Assembly (NCBI GenBank): GCA_032629725.1
Contig: JAFEVB010000007.1
Location: forward strand, 992,001 to 1,056,000
Length of the DNA: 64,000 nt
From: Gremmenia infestans
Lineage: Eukaryota > Ascomycota > Leotiomycetes > Helotiales > Hamatocanthoscyphaceae
Reading direction: 5' to 3'
A program made the position numbers and the translations under genes. This document shows positions 31,292-41,984 of this stretch, in pieces; position 1 is the first letter of the stretch, and each line of letters begins with the position of its first letter. Under the pieces are notes generated by a model. The model was given only the letters and a program-made list of their open reading frames with translations, did no database searches and was not told where the DNA came from.

Positions 31292-33593
31292 GCCTTCACA
31301 TCAGGCACGAAAATCCTCCCTTCATGCCTAAGTCGCCACTTTCTTTTGTGATGGCCGCTTCAACGCATCATATTGTATCAATCACCAACAATTTGCTCAG
31401 AACAGATCACTCGCCAGTCCACTCATCGACTTCTCCTAGGCACATCTCTTCACTACTGCACTGCACAAAGTCTGCACCCTGCAGGTCCCATTGGAGTCTA
31501 AATGGCCTCTTTCTCACCCAATACCTACCATCCCTCCCAACTGTACCGCCGCCTGCGACAAGCCACAACGGCGGCTATCCTTGATCACCACATGTTAGTG
31601 GTTGAACCCTAGGGCTGAGATGCCTATCAGCAACTGGCCCCCAATAGATGCTCTCACTTTTGTCCTTGGCCATCTACCGAAGTGTCTCTTTCTCTTTACT
31701 CAACCTGGTATAACTGGCTATTTTAGGAAACCAAATCAGGTGTTTAAAAGCCACAGATAGATAAACCCGAAGGATTCTACTATGGAGTAGATTGAATTGA
31801 GAATGGAATCCCCGGTTGCGGATCACTTTGTGTACCGTGCACCTCGTGGAAAGTCATCGCTGCATTTAACTTACTCTACTCGTACTCCATCCAGGAGAGA
31901 GACAGTGCGCGCAAGATGACTAGGGAGTCTTCCAGGATTCGTTCCCCGAAGGACTTCATCGTGGGTTCCACGTTATGCTCACCCTTCCGGGGCCGCCCCC
32001 TCCATTACTGTATTGATGCCGGCCCGCCCCTCAAAGTCTCCCGTGCGTGAAACAGTAAACGGGTATTTACTGTATGCAATTATGCCCCTCACCACGAAAG
32101 CACTCGACCAGGTACAGTACGATACCAAGTCACCAAACCAATCTTCGAAGATTGCTTTATCATTCAAGCCAACCAACAAAGAGAGAAAAGCAACCAAGGT
32201 TCGCAAATTTCAAATCTAATTTTCTTCCTTGCAAAGAGAAAAAGGAAACCAAAGAAGATTGATCTCTCCTTAGCGGAGCTCCCACCAGCCAGCCGACAAG
32301 TCACGCAATTCGTCATCACGACTCACGACAAAGAAAGCTCATTCATGCAGAACAAAATGTAATATGATATAATAAAGAAATGATTGAATAACCAGTCCAA
32401 CCGTGCGAGCCTTCCAGAAGCCTTTGCCTTCCTTCTCCCAACATCTGTAACACGGATCGTCCCCGACCCGAACCCTCACCACACCACCACCATCCATGGC
32501 ATAAGACGCGGAGAAAGGGCTGAAACACCACTAGGCCAGATTCGGAAAACTAGATAAGGAAGATGCTCTAGATAAATTGAGGTTTGTTCTTTTGCTCTCT
32601 TCTGGAACTCGAGATGCAATAATGGATGGATGGATGGCATAATAGATAACGGAATAGGAACCCATGCAAGGAAACCGTTAAGCAAAAGGTTGCGACCGTT
32701 ATGCCTTTTTAGTAGTACGTGCCGTACCGTCCGTACCTTAACGAGAGGCTACCTGGTTTTAGGGTCTCGCTTAGCAAAAGGGGGGGAGTGAAGCGGCGAT
32801 GGGTAATTTTGTTTCAATTGATGGGTTTGGACACCAAAGCACTTGCTCAAATCACGACTGGAATAAGGCCAGCTACTACATGGTAATGTCGATCAAGTGA
32901 TGATAATCTATGCACTTGCTCACTTGACACAAAGCTGACATCTCTTGGATATTTTACAAAACTTCACTTCCGTTTACTAAAACTTCAGAATAGTCGTACT
33001 CTCGGAAAATACCGCTTGGCTGTCATTAAATTTCTCATTCATATATATGTTTGCTGTCAAATCCACATAAGCACAGTGCGAAAAACGACTAGCATTTCAT
33101 GCCGCCTGACCAAATGAATACCTTACGTGCTCTGTTTCTCTAGTATTCCCTTGTGATAGATCTCTAGATATGTGACTGAAGCCTCTTGCACAAATCATAA
33201 AATTTTTCATGCCCTTGGGATATCAATATGTTTGGTCGTGCTTTGAGCGAGTATTTAGTTGAATACAACCAGGAGTTCTTAAAGAGAGATGCGTGCGGTC
33301 TGTAGCCTTTCAACTCCAATTCACTTCACCACAATCTAGCTCTCTTGAAAGCCCAAACCAGTCAGTCCCGGTCAATAAACTGTAATATAGTGCTACAACT
33401 ATTTAAAGATCTTCGGAGCCTCATAGAGAAGCTTAATAGTTGCTAGGATTACGAGCAGCTGGGGTCCTACTTCTCAGGCTAATGACCTCATCAGCTTAGC
33501 TTCTTCCAAGGTCGATAGGTCTTTCAACTATAGTAATGGAGGAAAACCAATAAAAATACAAATACAGAGAAGGGCCCTGGCATTGATTATCAT

Positions 33594-33612
33594 TATCATC
33601 ATCATCATCATC
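33594..33612. repeat. ATC trinucleotide microsatellite
   Basis: About six consecutive ATC units, preceded by degenerate ATTATC units. Confidence 0.8.
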
Positions 33613-34038
33613 GGAGCATCCATCCAACCTAAACCCCACAACGTATCATTAAAGTTCAAGCAACCGAACAAAAGCGATATTCACCTCTTTGCAAATGGGA
33701 ATTCTTTCTATTGCCTCCCTCACTCAGCGGGCTGCAAGTTTACCACACCACGCATAGTCTTCGTATAGTCCTCGTGTTAGTTAGCTCACGTGGGAATTGA
33801 AGACATTACGAAATCTCAACCTGTTTACTGCTTGTAGTCCTCTAACGACACGCTATTATATGGTAAATAGATAATACGTACGTCACCGCAAATCTACTAG
33901 ATTCACTATTCATTCGTTCACAGCAAAATCCCATCCTGCATATAGCAAGAACCGCCGCTAGCTTATTCAGTGTATATTAACCCAGCTTAAAATAAACCTC
34001 AACCCACAGCGACAAGAATACGAAACGATACAGGACAT

Positions 34039-34848
34039 TCACGGTGTTGGATTAGCTCTAGAAACACGTGAACATTCCAAGGATGAAATATGAGACGATG
34101 TAATTGCTTCCGAAGGCACAGCGGCAGCTTTTGCTTCTGTTCCAGAAGTTTGGCTCGGCGTTTGGATGAGCGTTTGCTCCGATAGAGTTTCTATTGACTG
34201 TGCACTCCGCGGCTTTGCATCTTCCACGGGCTGTGGCAGTCTCTTATTCGAGTGGGTCCCTGGCGTCTCTGATCTTTCGCCCGAATCATGTTCCTGAGCA
34301 ATTGAGATTCCAGCCAATTTCTTCCTCGTTGCTTCCACCTGAGCGACGGTTTCCTGTGACAGTCCTTCCTCCTTGGACCCTTCAATCAAACTACGGTTAG
34401 GACCTCCGATGGCATCGATTTCGTGGTCGGCTTTCAAATACTTCATCAGCTGTAGAATGCTCAACAAGCTGAATTTGAGATCTCTCAGCCTCGTGAGCAA
34501 TTTGACGATTTCCTTCTCTTTGTAAAGCCATTTTACTCTCGCCCAAACGCTCCCACTCCGTAGCTTCCGAAGGACACGGTCAATTTTCGTGCATATCGTT
34601 GCACATTCCCCAATGATTCTAGCTGTGAGCCTGTGAAATTGATCGTCGTAGTGCTTCTTGTCCAGGAGCCGGGCGTACAGGTGAAGTTCTTCGGAAAAGT
34701 TCTCGAGATCACCTGCTAGGTCTTTGATATCGGAGGGAGCATTGGATAGAGCGTTCCCCACTTCATAGAGTGTCTTGGAAATCGCGTAAACGGTGCCAGC
34801 TAACTGGGCGACGCTTGCGATGCTGCCCACAACCTCGAGGCCAGACAT
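34039..34848 (-). CDS. Stand-alone fungal STAND-type N-terminal domain protein
   Basis: This single-exon gene encodes 269 residues. The start, MSGLEVVGSIASVAQLAGTV, is the typical opening of the fungal N-terminal (Helo-like/NACHT-associated) domains found on NLR-like STAND proteins. A helical bundle follows to about residue 145 (ALSNAPSDIKDLAGDLENFS; IDRVLRKLRSGSV; LLTRLRDLKFSLLSILQLM). After that comes a disordered Ser/Thr/Glu/Pro-rich tail. No NACHT ATPase or repeat domain follows, so it may act as a single-domain partner in programmed cell-death signalling or be a regulatory stub. The stop is followed by 3.5 kb of non-coding sequence, so no hidden exon is evident. Confidence 0.82.
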   Translation of the reverse strand: MSGLEVVGSIASVAQLAGTVYAISKTLYEVGNALSNAPSDIKDLAGDLENFSEELHLYARLLDKKHYDDQFHRLTARIIGECATICTKIDRVLRKLRSGSVWARVKWLYKEKEIVKLLTRLRDLKFSLLSILQLMKYLKADHEIDAIGGPNRSLIEGSKEEGLSQETVAQVEATRKKLAGISIAQEHDSGERSETPGTHSNKRLPQPVEDAKPRSAQSIETLSEQTLIQTPSQTSGTEAKAAAVPSEAITSSHISSLECSRVSRANPTP

Positions 34849-36412
34849 AATTCAAGCTCAGCCTGACGGCTGCATCCCGGGATCAAGTACTGTGAAGCCG
34901 GGGCGCTAAGTTTTCTCTGAGCATGGCCAGTTGACTCTATACAAATGTATCAAGGATTCAAGATGCGAACAGAAGGGGAGAGAGAATACGTTCACGATGA
35001 AAGGCGTATTGATGAGGCGCAGCCGATGACCATATCTGGACTAGCGCCTTACCGAGTGGGGATAACTTCAAGTTTCCTCATGTATCACGTGAGACACAAA
35101 GAATCTTAGCTGAGACGCATTAGAAATGGAGCGAGGTTCAAACCTACCATTCAAGTACTCGCCGTAGCTTTTTGCTATCTATCTAACTCTCCAGGCGTTC
35201 AATGCGTTCTGGCCAAATCGAGAGAGTGAGTCCCGCCTGTCTTCTATTTGAAAGCAAAGTCTGTCGGCTTGATGCCGCCTACTAATTGAACCATAAATTT
35301 AAAAGGCCATGATTCAGGGTTGAATTTCAAGGCCTTGTTATCACTTACATACCTAAATATATTGTGCTAACAAAATTTGGAAATACCAAGAAATATAAAT
35401 ATCGACACGTGATGTGGGAGAAATAAGGTCGCAGCAAGTTTAGCAGCATCGTCTTTTGCAGATGCACGGTTTACCAAGGCCTACATATGTATATTCTTAT
35501 AGAAGTAAGTAATGTTGTACTTTTGGTGGAGGTCAGATCAATCCTATATCAGAACTACTAGAATTGAGGCACTTTCAAAAAGATCGGCCAGTTCAAACCT
35601 TGGTTTGAACCAAGTTTGAATTGAGTTCGAACTTGGTCCATTTGCGCGACGTGCAACAAAACATCGACAATTGCCTAATTTGAACTGTTAAGCGAGACTG
35701 GAAAAGGGGGGATCGGGGGCTGGTGATACCAGTAGAACACATTGCGAAAACGGAAATAGCGCTCTTCTTACATGCTGTTAATCATTTGAGGGTTTAATCA
35801 CCCTATAAAGCTGATGTAGGCTGCTGTTTGTAAAAAGATCCTGGCATTGCAGTCAGATTTGTACTTTGCCCCTCGGCAAAATGCTATCCTACCTAGATAC
35901 ATTATGCCATCCGAAACCAACAAAGTAAACCACAAATATAATAGTAGAACCTACGACAATTGACGAGCAGACTCTGTCGACACAGCGACTGGCTAAGAAC
36001 TTTTATGTAAATGCAATTTATTGAAAATTCGATGATGAATCTCCTTATTGTGACCCCGATTTTCAAAATCAGACATCTTCAACTTTGTCGTTCCCTTTTT
36101 ATTTAACATATGTTTAATATCCTGAATGCTCATGTGGTCAGTATGCTTGGATCTAAAAGAATGGTTATGAATGTTGGGGCCGTCCGAGGACCATTTCTCA
36201 ATCCCGGATTTATTTTGCACGGCTATCCAGCGCTCAATGATGTATAATTCGTCTTCGGTTCTCAGTGCAGCCGCTTTGTCGAGACCCTACGCTACTCTGT
36301 TGAGATTATATGTGTCTGAACGCGAAAATCGGATGATTTCTCGAGTTGCTTGTAGACGCCTTTCCGAGCTCGCCCACTCCATGCCCTCCCCAGAACTTTC
36401 AGACGAAGGGCC
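34849..36412. other. Intergenic with a decayed frame on the right
   Basis: The first part contains the upstream region of the STAND-type gene. The stretch 35993-36412 on the minus strand is almost continuously open (DELYIIERWIAVQNKSG; SIQDIKHMLNKKG) with two stops and runs on from the glycosyltransferase relic in the same frame. It does not resemble a glycosyltransferase tail, so it may be a fused piece of another dead gene. Confidence 0.4.
35591..35637. repeat. Nested short inverted repeats
   Basis: GTTCAAACC and GGTTTGAAC form a perfect 9-bp palindrome around a TT centre (35591-35610). It overlaps a second, imperfect 12-bp pair (ACCAAGTTTGAA with TTCGAACTTGGT, 35609-35637). Such stacked repeats occur at the ends of DNA transposons, but no transposase or second copy is visible here. 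Confidence 0.7.
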
Positions 36413-37303
36413 TCAGTCTAAGGCCCTCACTCTAGCTTTTCGTACTGCGTCGAATGCCGTCTCTGTCACCGTAGGTTCATCAACGACAATTGACCCAAAT
36501 CCAATATGCACTGGAGTTGGCCCCGCTGCCAGAACCCCCCGGAGTGCTGGCTGGGGTATGAATGAGGAAGCGACGGAGAAGAAATAGAATCTAGACATCG
36601 AGATCTGTAAGCCCCAGTCTCGCTGCTTAGGGATGCGTGCTGGTGACCCAGATAATTAGTTAAAACAAGTATCTATGAGAGGCTGCGAAGGCTTCCGTTA
36701 CCAGCAATAATTGAAAGGGATACGCAGGCGGCTTAACAGACCTGATCCCCACATCAGACTGGTAGGCTGCAGATCCTAAATTCGATGATGGAGAGTGTTG
36801 ATATTATCGCTTAGGCCTTGCCAAGTTATTGTTTCTCCTAGAGTATTGCTCATGAAGTTAGTCCGACCGTGATCGGTATTCGTCGACCTCACATGCGCGA
36901 GCGGGCGAGGAGTATATTGAGTTGGCAACCAAGACATGGTGAAGTTGAGAGGTAGTGGAATTCCCGATTTCTCAGCACAAGATGTACGCGCAAAGCTAGG
37001 CGGATTGGCTATTGTAGCATTTGCGATAAAAGGTCTCGTTCTCGTAAAGACTGGACGAATGGTTCCATCCCCAGCTTCGATGTATGATCTCCAACAGCCC
37101 ACCAGCATTCCGTACGTTCCTTTTCGGTGTTTGCCTATTTCTCCGCTCCGCAGTGTCTTGATGTCGTGCACTAATCCTGGATTGTGGACTTCATTTCTCG
37201 GGATTTTCCAATCTACTTTCACCTCTAAGTAGAATCTATCCCGCCAAATATTCCCGAATCCTTTTGCGTTTCTATTCCAAAATACCCCCGATCTATCGTT
37301 CAT
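36413..37303 (-). pseudogene. UDP-glycosyltransferase (sterol glucosyltransferase-like) pseudogene
   Basis: Two minus-strand pieces belong to one family. The first (37303-36776) contains NPGLVHDIKTLRSGEIGKHR, VGCWRSYIEAGDGT, ANPPSFA and ADHG-like STNTDHGRTNF followed by TWQGLSD. These are typical of the N-terminal half of fungal ATG26-type glycosyltransferase-28/GT1 proteins. The second (36598-36413) contains SFIPQPALRGVLAAGPTPVH and IGFGSIVVDEP, the start of the UDP-sugar-binding half. In an intact enzyme about 170 residues lie between these parts; here only about 180 bases do, with stops. The copy also lacks the N-terminal start and the UDP-binding C-terminal signature. Several conserved positions are altered (for example FTMSW where FTMPW is usual), which supports long neglect. 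Confidence 0.78.
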
Positions 37304-38088
37304 TGGTGAGCACGCACTGCGGACAACTTACTGGAAGCTCGACTTTATATCTGGTTCTTCGGGAGGAACATCATATTTCAGATAGTGCTTGACGGCGGCA
37401 TGTGCGGTTTGACCCGCCGGTCTAGCTCATTATGGGCAATTGGCATGTTCATCTCTGCAGTGTATAGTTGCGGAAGCTGGTTGCCTTGTGGTTCCCAAAG
37501 CTGGAAAAGCAGTGAATGAAGTTTGGCGTTGAAGGGGCCCCGTCAATAAGAACCAAACAATTTTGAAGCAAATGCGAGACCTAGAAAACAACAACAATTT
37601 GCAAATGGAGGAAAATGGCAATGCAAGGGACGCATAGAAGATGAGGGAAATCAAATGATTGAAAAGCATTAAATAGAGGAAAGAGCAAGAACCTCGAGAC
37701 TCTTAGATGAACGCGGCCTCAAATTTAATAATGTGAGAAATATGAAACATGTAAGATGGGACGTCTGTGTTTTCTTTCTAATTCCCCGAAATTTATACAG
37801 AGCATTTAATGCATAGAGACGAGCAAATATAAATTCGAGACGTTGCTATGATGTGGAACAAAAACAGTTTGTTGTGAGAAAGAGGAAAGGGGAAGGCGCT
37901 AAAAACCGTAGCGCCAAGGCTGGTTCTCGAAGCCTCCAAAGTGTGTCAGCAATCCTCCAACTTCAGCCTCGCCATCCATTACGACTTTGCCATCTGCCTA
38001 CACTACACCACACTCGTTCCAACACATATTGATACCTTTGTTGACTCAGCAGATACTACAACATATTTAAGCCCCCCTTCTTTCCAAA
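37304..38088. promoter_or_regulatory. Intergenic, promoter side of the CUZ1-like gene
   Basis: AT-rich to about 37850, then C-rich just before the start codon at 38089. No motif-bearing frame. The transition suggests that the transcription start lies near 37930-38050. Confidence 0.45.
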
Positions 38089-39021
38089 ATGGCGACTCCA
38101 TCAGCTTCCGCTTCGCCAGAAGAGTCGAGTTACACCACCATGGACGAGAAAGACCCGACATTAATCGGCACCCACTGCCAATACACATACTGCAACCAAC
38201 TCGACTTCCTGCCCTTCCGATGCGAATCATGTCGAGGAACATTCTGCCTCGACCACCGATCCGAATCCGGCCACAAGTGTCCCAAAGCTGGAGAATGGGC
38301 TGCAAGGAGACGGCGAGCGAATCTGTCAACACCTTCTCTCGGCGCAGGCAAATCTATGGCCGAAGTTGAAAAGCCCTGCGCTGATCCTATATGCAAGACC
38401 ACTATCGGCACAAGTCTTTCTACCTCGGTGCACTGTTCAACATGTAACAGAGACTACTGCTTGAAACATCGCCTGAAAGAAGATCACGACTGCAAGAACC
38501 TCGTCCCTATTGGAGCTCGTGTCGGCAGATTTTCAACACAACCGGATAAAGCGAAAGCAGCGTTTGGGAAGCTGAAGGCATGGGGGGCTTCTCAAAAGGC
38601 CAGCATGTCAGAACGAGTGCTGCCGAAGCCCAAACCAACATCTGCTGCGGCAAGGATGGTGGCTGTCAATAATCTTAAGAAGTCAGCGAAAGGCGATGCC
38701 AAACTTGCTCCCGAGAAACGAGTCTATATATACGTGGACGCGGAGGCAGCCACAACTACTTCGAAGTTCCCTAGTGGCGAGTTTTACTATTCGAAAGATT
38801 GGGTTATTGGACGGATTTTGGATGCCGCTGCGAAAGCACTACAAGTGGAGAATATCAACAATCAAGGATTGGATGAGAAGTCGAAGCTAAGGGTCTTTCA
38901 TGTTGAGGGGGGGAGGCTTCTGGAGTTCAACGAAAAGGCAGGGGATTCTCTCGTCAGTGGAAACAGGATAGTGCTACTCAGAGGAGTCGGTCCAGCAATT
39001 CCTAATCTCATCGAGGCATAA
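38089..39021 (+). CDS. CUZ1: AN1 zinc-finger and ubiquitin-like protein, Cuz1/ZFAND1-like
   Basis: This single-exon gene encodes 310 residues. Two AN1-type fingers lie at about 25-65 (HCQYTYCNQLDFLPFRC, then CESCRGTFCLDH and HKCPKA) and 95-145 (CADPICKTT, CSTCNRDYCLKH, HDC). A basic linker follows (about 145-200) and then a ubiquitin-like domain (about 210-305) that includes VYIYVDAEAA, KDWVIGRILDAAAKAL and LLEFNEKAGDSL. This order and length match yeast Cuz1, which binds Cdc48 and the proteasome and protects against arsenite-induced proteotoxic stress. Expected location is cytosol and nucleus. Its stop lies only 231 bases from the stop of the convergent acyltransferase-like gene. Confidence 0.9.
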   Translation: MATPSASASPEESSYTTMDEKDPTLIGTHCQYTYCNQLDFLPFRCESCRGTFCLDHRSESGHKCPKAGEWAARRRRANLSTPSLGAGKSMAEVEKPCADPICKTTIGTSLSTSVHCSTCNRDYCLKHRLKEDHDCKNLVPIGARVGRFSTQPDKAKAAFGKLKAWGASQKASMSERVLPKPKPTSAAARMVAVNNLKKSAKGDAKLAPEKRVYIYVDAEAATTTSKFPSGEFYYSKDWVIGRILDAAAKALQVENINNQGLDEKSKLRVFHVEGGRLLEFNEKAGDSLVSGNRIVLLRGVGPAIPNLIEA

Positions 39022-39252
39022 TGTTTTGTGTTTTACTTTCTTCGGCGGGGGATACAGCGGTAACCGCTTGAATATAAGGTGGATTTTTCAAGCCTAGCGT
39101 TGGAGTCAAAGGGATGTTCGTATATTTACTCGTTTGCAGAGCATAATAAGCGTTATGATCTTATGAATCAAAAATCTACGAAGCTTTGCTTCTACAAATC
39201 ATTATTGCTCCTTGATGAAATGATTTCTTCAGACTCGATTCCAATTTTATAT

Positions 39253-40410
39253 CTACAAGTCGAACACCAATTTTTCAGTAGGTTCAACTGGCCTCCCCAC
39301 CAACACTTCTGCCTTTTTCTCCCCCAAATCCATCACAATTCCGAAAAGCGTAGCAAGAGCCTTCGGTCCAACCACTTCTGTCTGTTTCCTACAAATACTC
39401 GCGCCATCCTCCTCAACTTCATCCCTAAAAATTTCCCACAGCACATCGTCACTCGGCTGCTTCCCTTTCAATGACTCCCCAGACTTCCGCAACCTGAACT
39501 TTGTATCAGGCAACCACACCTTCTCCACGACTCCTTTCTTGTGCGGCAAAACATAATGATTAGTATGCGCCACCACACCCACCTCATCCATCTCTAACCG
39601 CACAATATCTTCGCTGCTACACTCCAGCCCCGTGCCGCCCGTTGTATCAGCTACCAGAATATGGCAAGAGCTCGCCACGCCCCATTTCTCAATAGTAGCT
39701 ATAGCCTCTGCCCGGGACGAAGAGTCCAAGACAGAGCGTAGGGCAAGATGACAGGGCAGTTTGGAGAACGAAACTCCTTTCGCAGTCACGGCGTTCAATG
39801 TACATCCCACACCTTGACTATTCATACCTATCTTCCCAATTATCCCCGCTTCAGTAATCATCTGCATCTTCAGACCATCTCCTTTGACAATCTTTAAACA
39901 AATCAGATTTTCCGATTGCCTATCAATATCATTCTTATCAGCATCAACACTACCGAACTTCCCTTCTCTTCACCCCAGAAATCAAGATGAAAGTGGGGCA
40001 GGGTCTACTCACACAGTATCCCAATCCCAGTTCTGCCCCAAATAAGACTTCTCCGTGGTTTTCCAAGAAATAGCAGTACACCCATCAGTGTAAGCCCCAA
40101 ACGCAATCTCAGTCCTCACATTCAACGCCAGGATATCCGCATATTCCTTCCCGGCTCCCTTAGCTACCCCTTCCATTTCCTCGACATATTGCGGGAAATT
40201 GGCAGACAGGAAGGGATGATATTGCATGGCGAAGCCTTTGACGGCCGGCCAGTCCATGGTGCATTTTTTGAGGAAAAGAGCAGTGTAGAATGTGAGGGAG
40301 CGGGCGATGTGGGTGGATGCGAGAGTGCCGTGGGAAAAGCCGATTTGGGAGGGCGTGCCGGAGGCGGATATCTGGAGCATTTTGGAGGGGGATGGGGTGA
40401 GTGAACCCAT
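39253..40410 (-). CDS. Isopenicillin-N N-acyltransferase-like Ntn hydrolase
   Basis: Two exons (40410-40013 and 39919-39253) join in phase to 354 residues, close to the 357 of the Penicillium penicillin acyltransferase. The autoprocessing site is YTDGCTAISW, where cleavage before Cys111 would expose the N-terminal nucleophile. YLGQNWDWD and IGKIGMNSQGVGCTLNAV are family motifs, and HTNHYVLP lies in the beta subunit. The family transfers acyl groups to 6-aminopenicillanic acid in penicillin makers, but homologues are widespread in non-producers and their substrates are unknown. The C-terminus, KLVFDL, does not resemble a peroxisomal PTS1 signal, unlike the penicillin enzyme. No other beta-lactam genes lie nearby, so penicillin production is not supported. 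Confidence 0.92.
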
Positions 40411-41204
40411 TTTGTGAGATTAAGACAAGATTCAAAAGACTTGCTGCTTTGGGTGAGATATCAGATGAAGGTAAGTAAACATAGAAATTGTAGATGGTAT
40501 GCCATTATCCCACTTCTGAGTGATGAGTAGTCACGTGTGTGGCTAGGTGGCTGAGAGTGGGCTTTTGGTTAGGAATAGACTTATGCTCATGGGTAAATTC
40601 CCATATCATTTTTACACATCAAATTGCGGCAGGTTTTAGGTGCTCGCAAGTTTAATATGAAGTTATACAAATCACGTGAATAAAGGAAAGTACAGACATG
40701 TGAAGGACAAAATATTTACCTGGCTATGACAGTGCAAGTCTACCATTTTTGTATATTGATAGACAATGCAAGGCAAGCATACTTCTAGAAGATCAGTCAC
40801 TGAAAATTCCAGGTAACTGCTTGTAAATGCCTGATTAGGGGCTCGTCTCGAGAAAAAAGGGGGAGACTCGCTAATTGAGATCAGGCGAGGAAGTGCTCTT
40901 TACCAAATCTCAAGTGAGGAGATAGCCCATATGTTTTTCAAATAAGATAAATAATAAACCGACCTTCTAAATATGGAAATCATTTCGTGCTAATACTGGA
41001 GGGTAAAATTGAAGATTACCATGTGGCTCACCCCTGCACATGCGTAAATGTATACCGTGACTCACGGCTTATTATATATACTACGCTCTTGCCACCCAAC
41101 AGGGACTCAAGAAAACTACTCGATAGCAGCTATAAAGACATCGCTCTTCACGGGCAGATATACTTCAAATCAGCCCCAACCGAATTCCATCTACCGATAC
41201 GACA
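40411..41204. promoter_or_regulatory. Divergent promoter region (0.8 kb)
   Basis: Separates the minus-strand acyltransferase-like gene from the plus-strand GNAT gene and must contain both promoters. CACGTG-like motifs appear near 40532 and 40674. No coding frame is convincing. Confidence 0.5.
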
Positions 41205-41984
41205 ATGGCCGATTTCCCACCCACCCTCATCTTCCAACCTCCACCCCGCCCATTCCTTCACACTTTCGACCGCTCTATCCCAGCCTCGCAACAACCGTCA
41301 TCCTCAATCCCCCAAACATTCCTCGACGCGCTATCCGTCCGCGAAAAAGTCTTCGTCGGCGAACAGAAAGCCGTCCCGCTAAAACACCACACCGATACCG
41401 ACGATGCGCGCTCATGTCACTGGGTCCTATATCCCGGCTGCCCAGCCCTACCCTCCTCATCAGATTCAGATTCCCAAACCCTTCCACCTCCAAAACCAAT
41501 AGGCACAATCCGCCTCATTCCATCTCCCCACCCAGCCCACCCAACTCCAGGGTCCATTTACGACGCACCGCCCGGAGAAGAAGCCCCCGCCCGGAGTGCA
41601 GAAGAAGTATTCTTCGCCGCAGACCCGATATATGAAACGGACAAGAAAACAAGCTTTCACGACGGCGAAGAACCGTACGTGAAACTCGGGCGCCTGTGTG
41701 TCGTTGCAGAGGAAAGGGGGAGGAGGGTAGCTGATGTGTTGATCCAGGGATCTTTGGAATGGGCGAGGTCAAATCCCGGGGCGGTGGCGCGGATGTGTGG
41801 AGATGGGGGAGGGGAATGGAGGGGCTTGGTCTGTGTGCATGCGCAGGAGGGAGCGGTGAGGACGTGGGAGAGGAATGGGTTTGTGGTTGATAGGGAGATG
41901 GGGGAGTGGGTGGAGGCGGGAAAGAGGCATTTGGGGCTGTGGAAGAGGCTTGAGCTTGATGGGATGGCGGAGTTGAATATGTGA
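41205..41984 (+). CDS. GNAT-family N-acetyltransferase
   Basis: This single-exon gene encodes 259 residues. The segment LSVREKVFVGEQKAVPLKHH is the common start of fungal GCN5-related acetyltransferases. PIGTIRLIP forms the central strand, and YVKLGRLCVVAEERGRRVAD matches the acetyl-CoA-binding region (beta-4 strand and pyrophosphate loop), with ADVLIQGSLEWA as the following helix. VHAQEGAVRTWERNGFVVD gives the final AxxFYxkxGF-type motif. A proline-rich head (1-35) and a Gly-rich insertion (GDGGGEWRG) are additions. Substrate unknown; probably a small amine or a protein N-terminus. ATG 41205 is the first in frame and sits a few residues before the conserved part. The region is GC-rich compared with its flanks. 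Confidence 0.88.
   Translation: MADFPPTLIFQPPPRPFLHTFDRSIPASQQPSSSIPQTFLDALSVREKVFVGEQKAVPLKHHTDTDDARSCHWVLYPGCPALPSSSDSDSQTLPPPKPIGTIRLIPSPHPAHPTPGSIYDAPPGEEAPARSAEEVFFAADPIYETDKKTSFHDGEEPYVKLGRLCVVAEERGRRVADVLIQGSLEWARSNPGAVARMCGDGGGEWRGLVCVHAQEGAVRTWERNGFVVDREMGEWVEAGKRHLGLWKRLELDGMAELNM

Larger units (their letters stand above)
30369..34038. other. 3.7-kb gene-poor region
   Basis: No frame has a recognisable motif. The right-hand side lies downstream of the STAND-type gene and the left side contains the BEM1 promoter. It includes a GTAC-rich patch (about 31185-31210), a long pyrimidine tract and an ATC microsatellite, listed separately. A small non-coding RNA cannot be excluded. Confidence 0.5.

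Noticed and set aside
35130..35150. GGTTCAAACC box resembling a tRNA B box
   Set aside because: No pairing T-stem and no upstream A box at the right distance.
41048..41635. Arg/Pro-rich plus-strand frame overlapping the GNAT gene
   Set aside because: It is a frame shadow of the GC-rich acetyltransferase coding sequence.
39253..41984. Possible secondary-metabolite (beta-lactam) cluster
   Set aside because: Only the acyltransferase-like gene is present; no peptide synthetase or cyclase is nearby.
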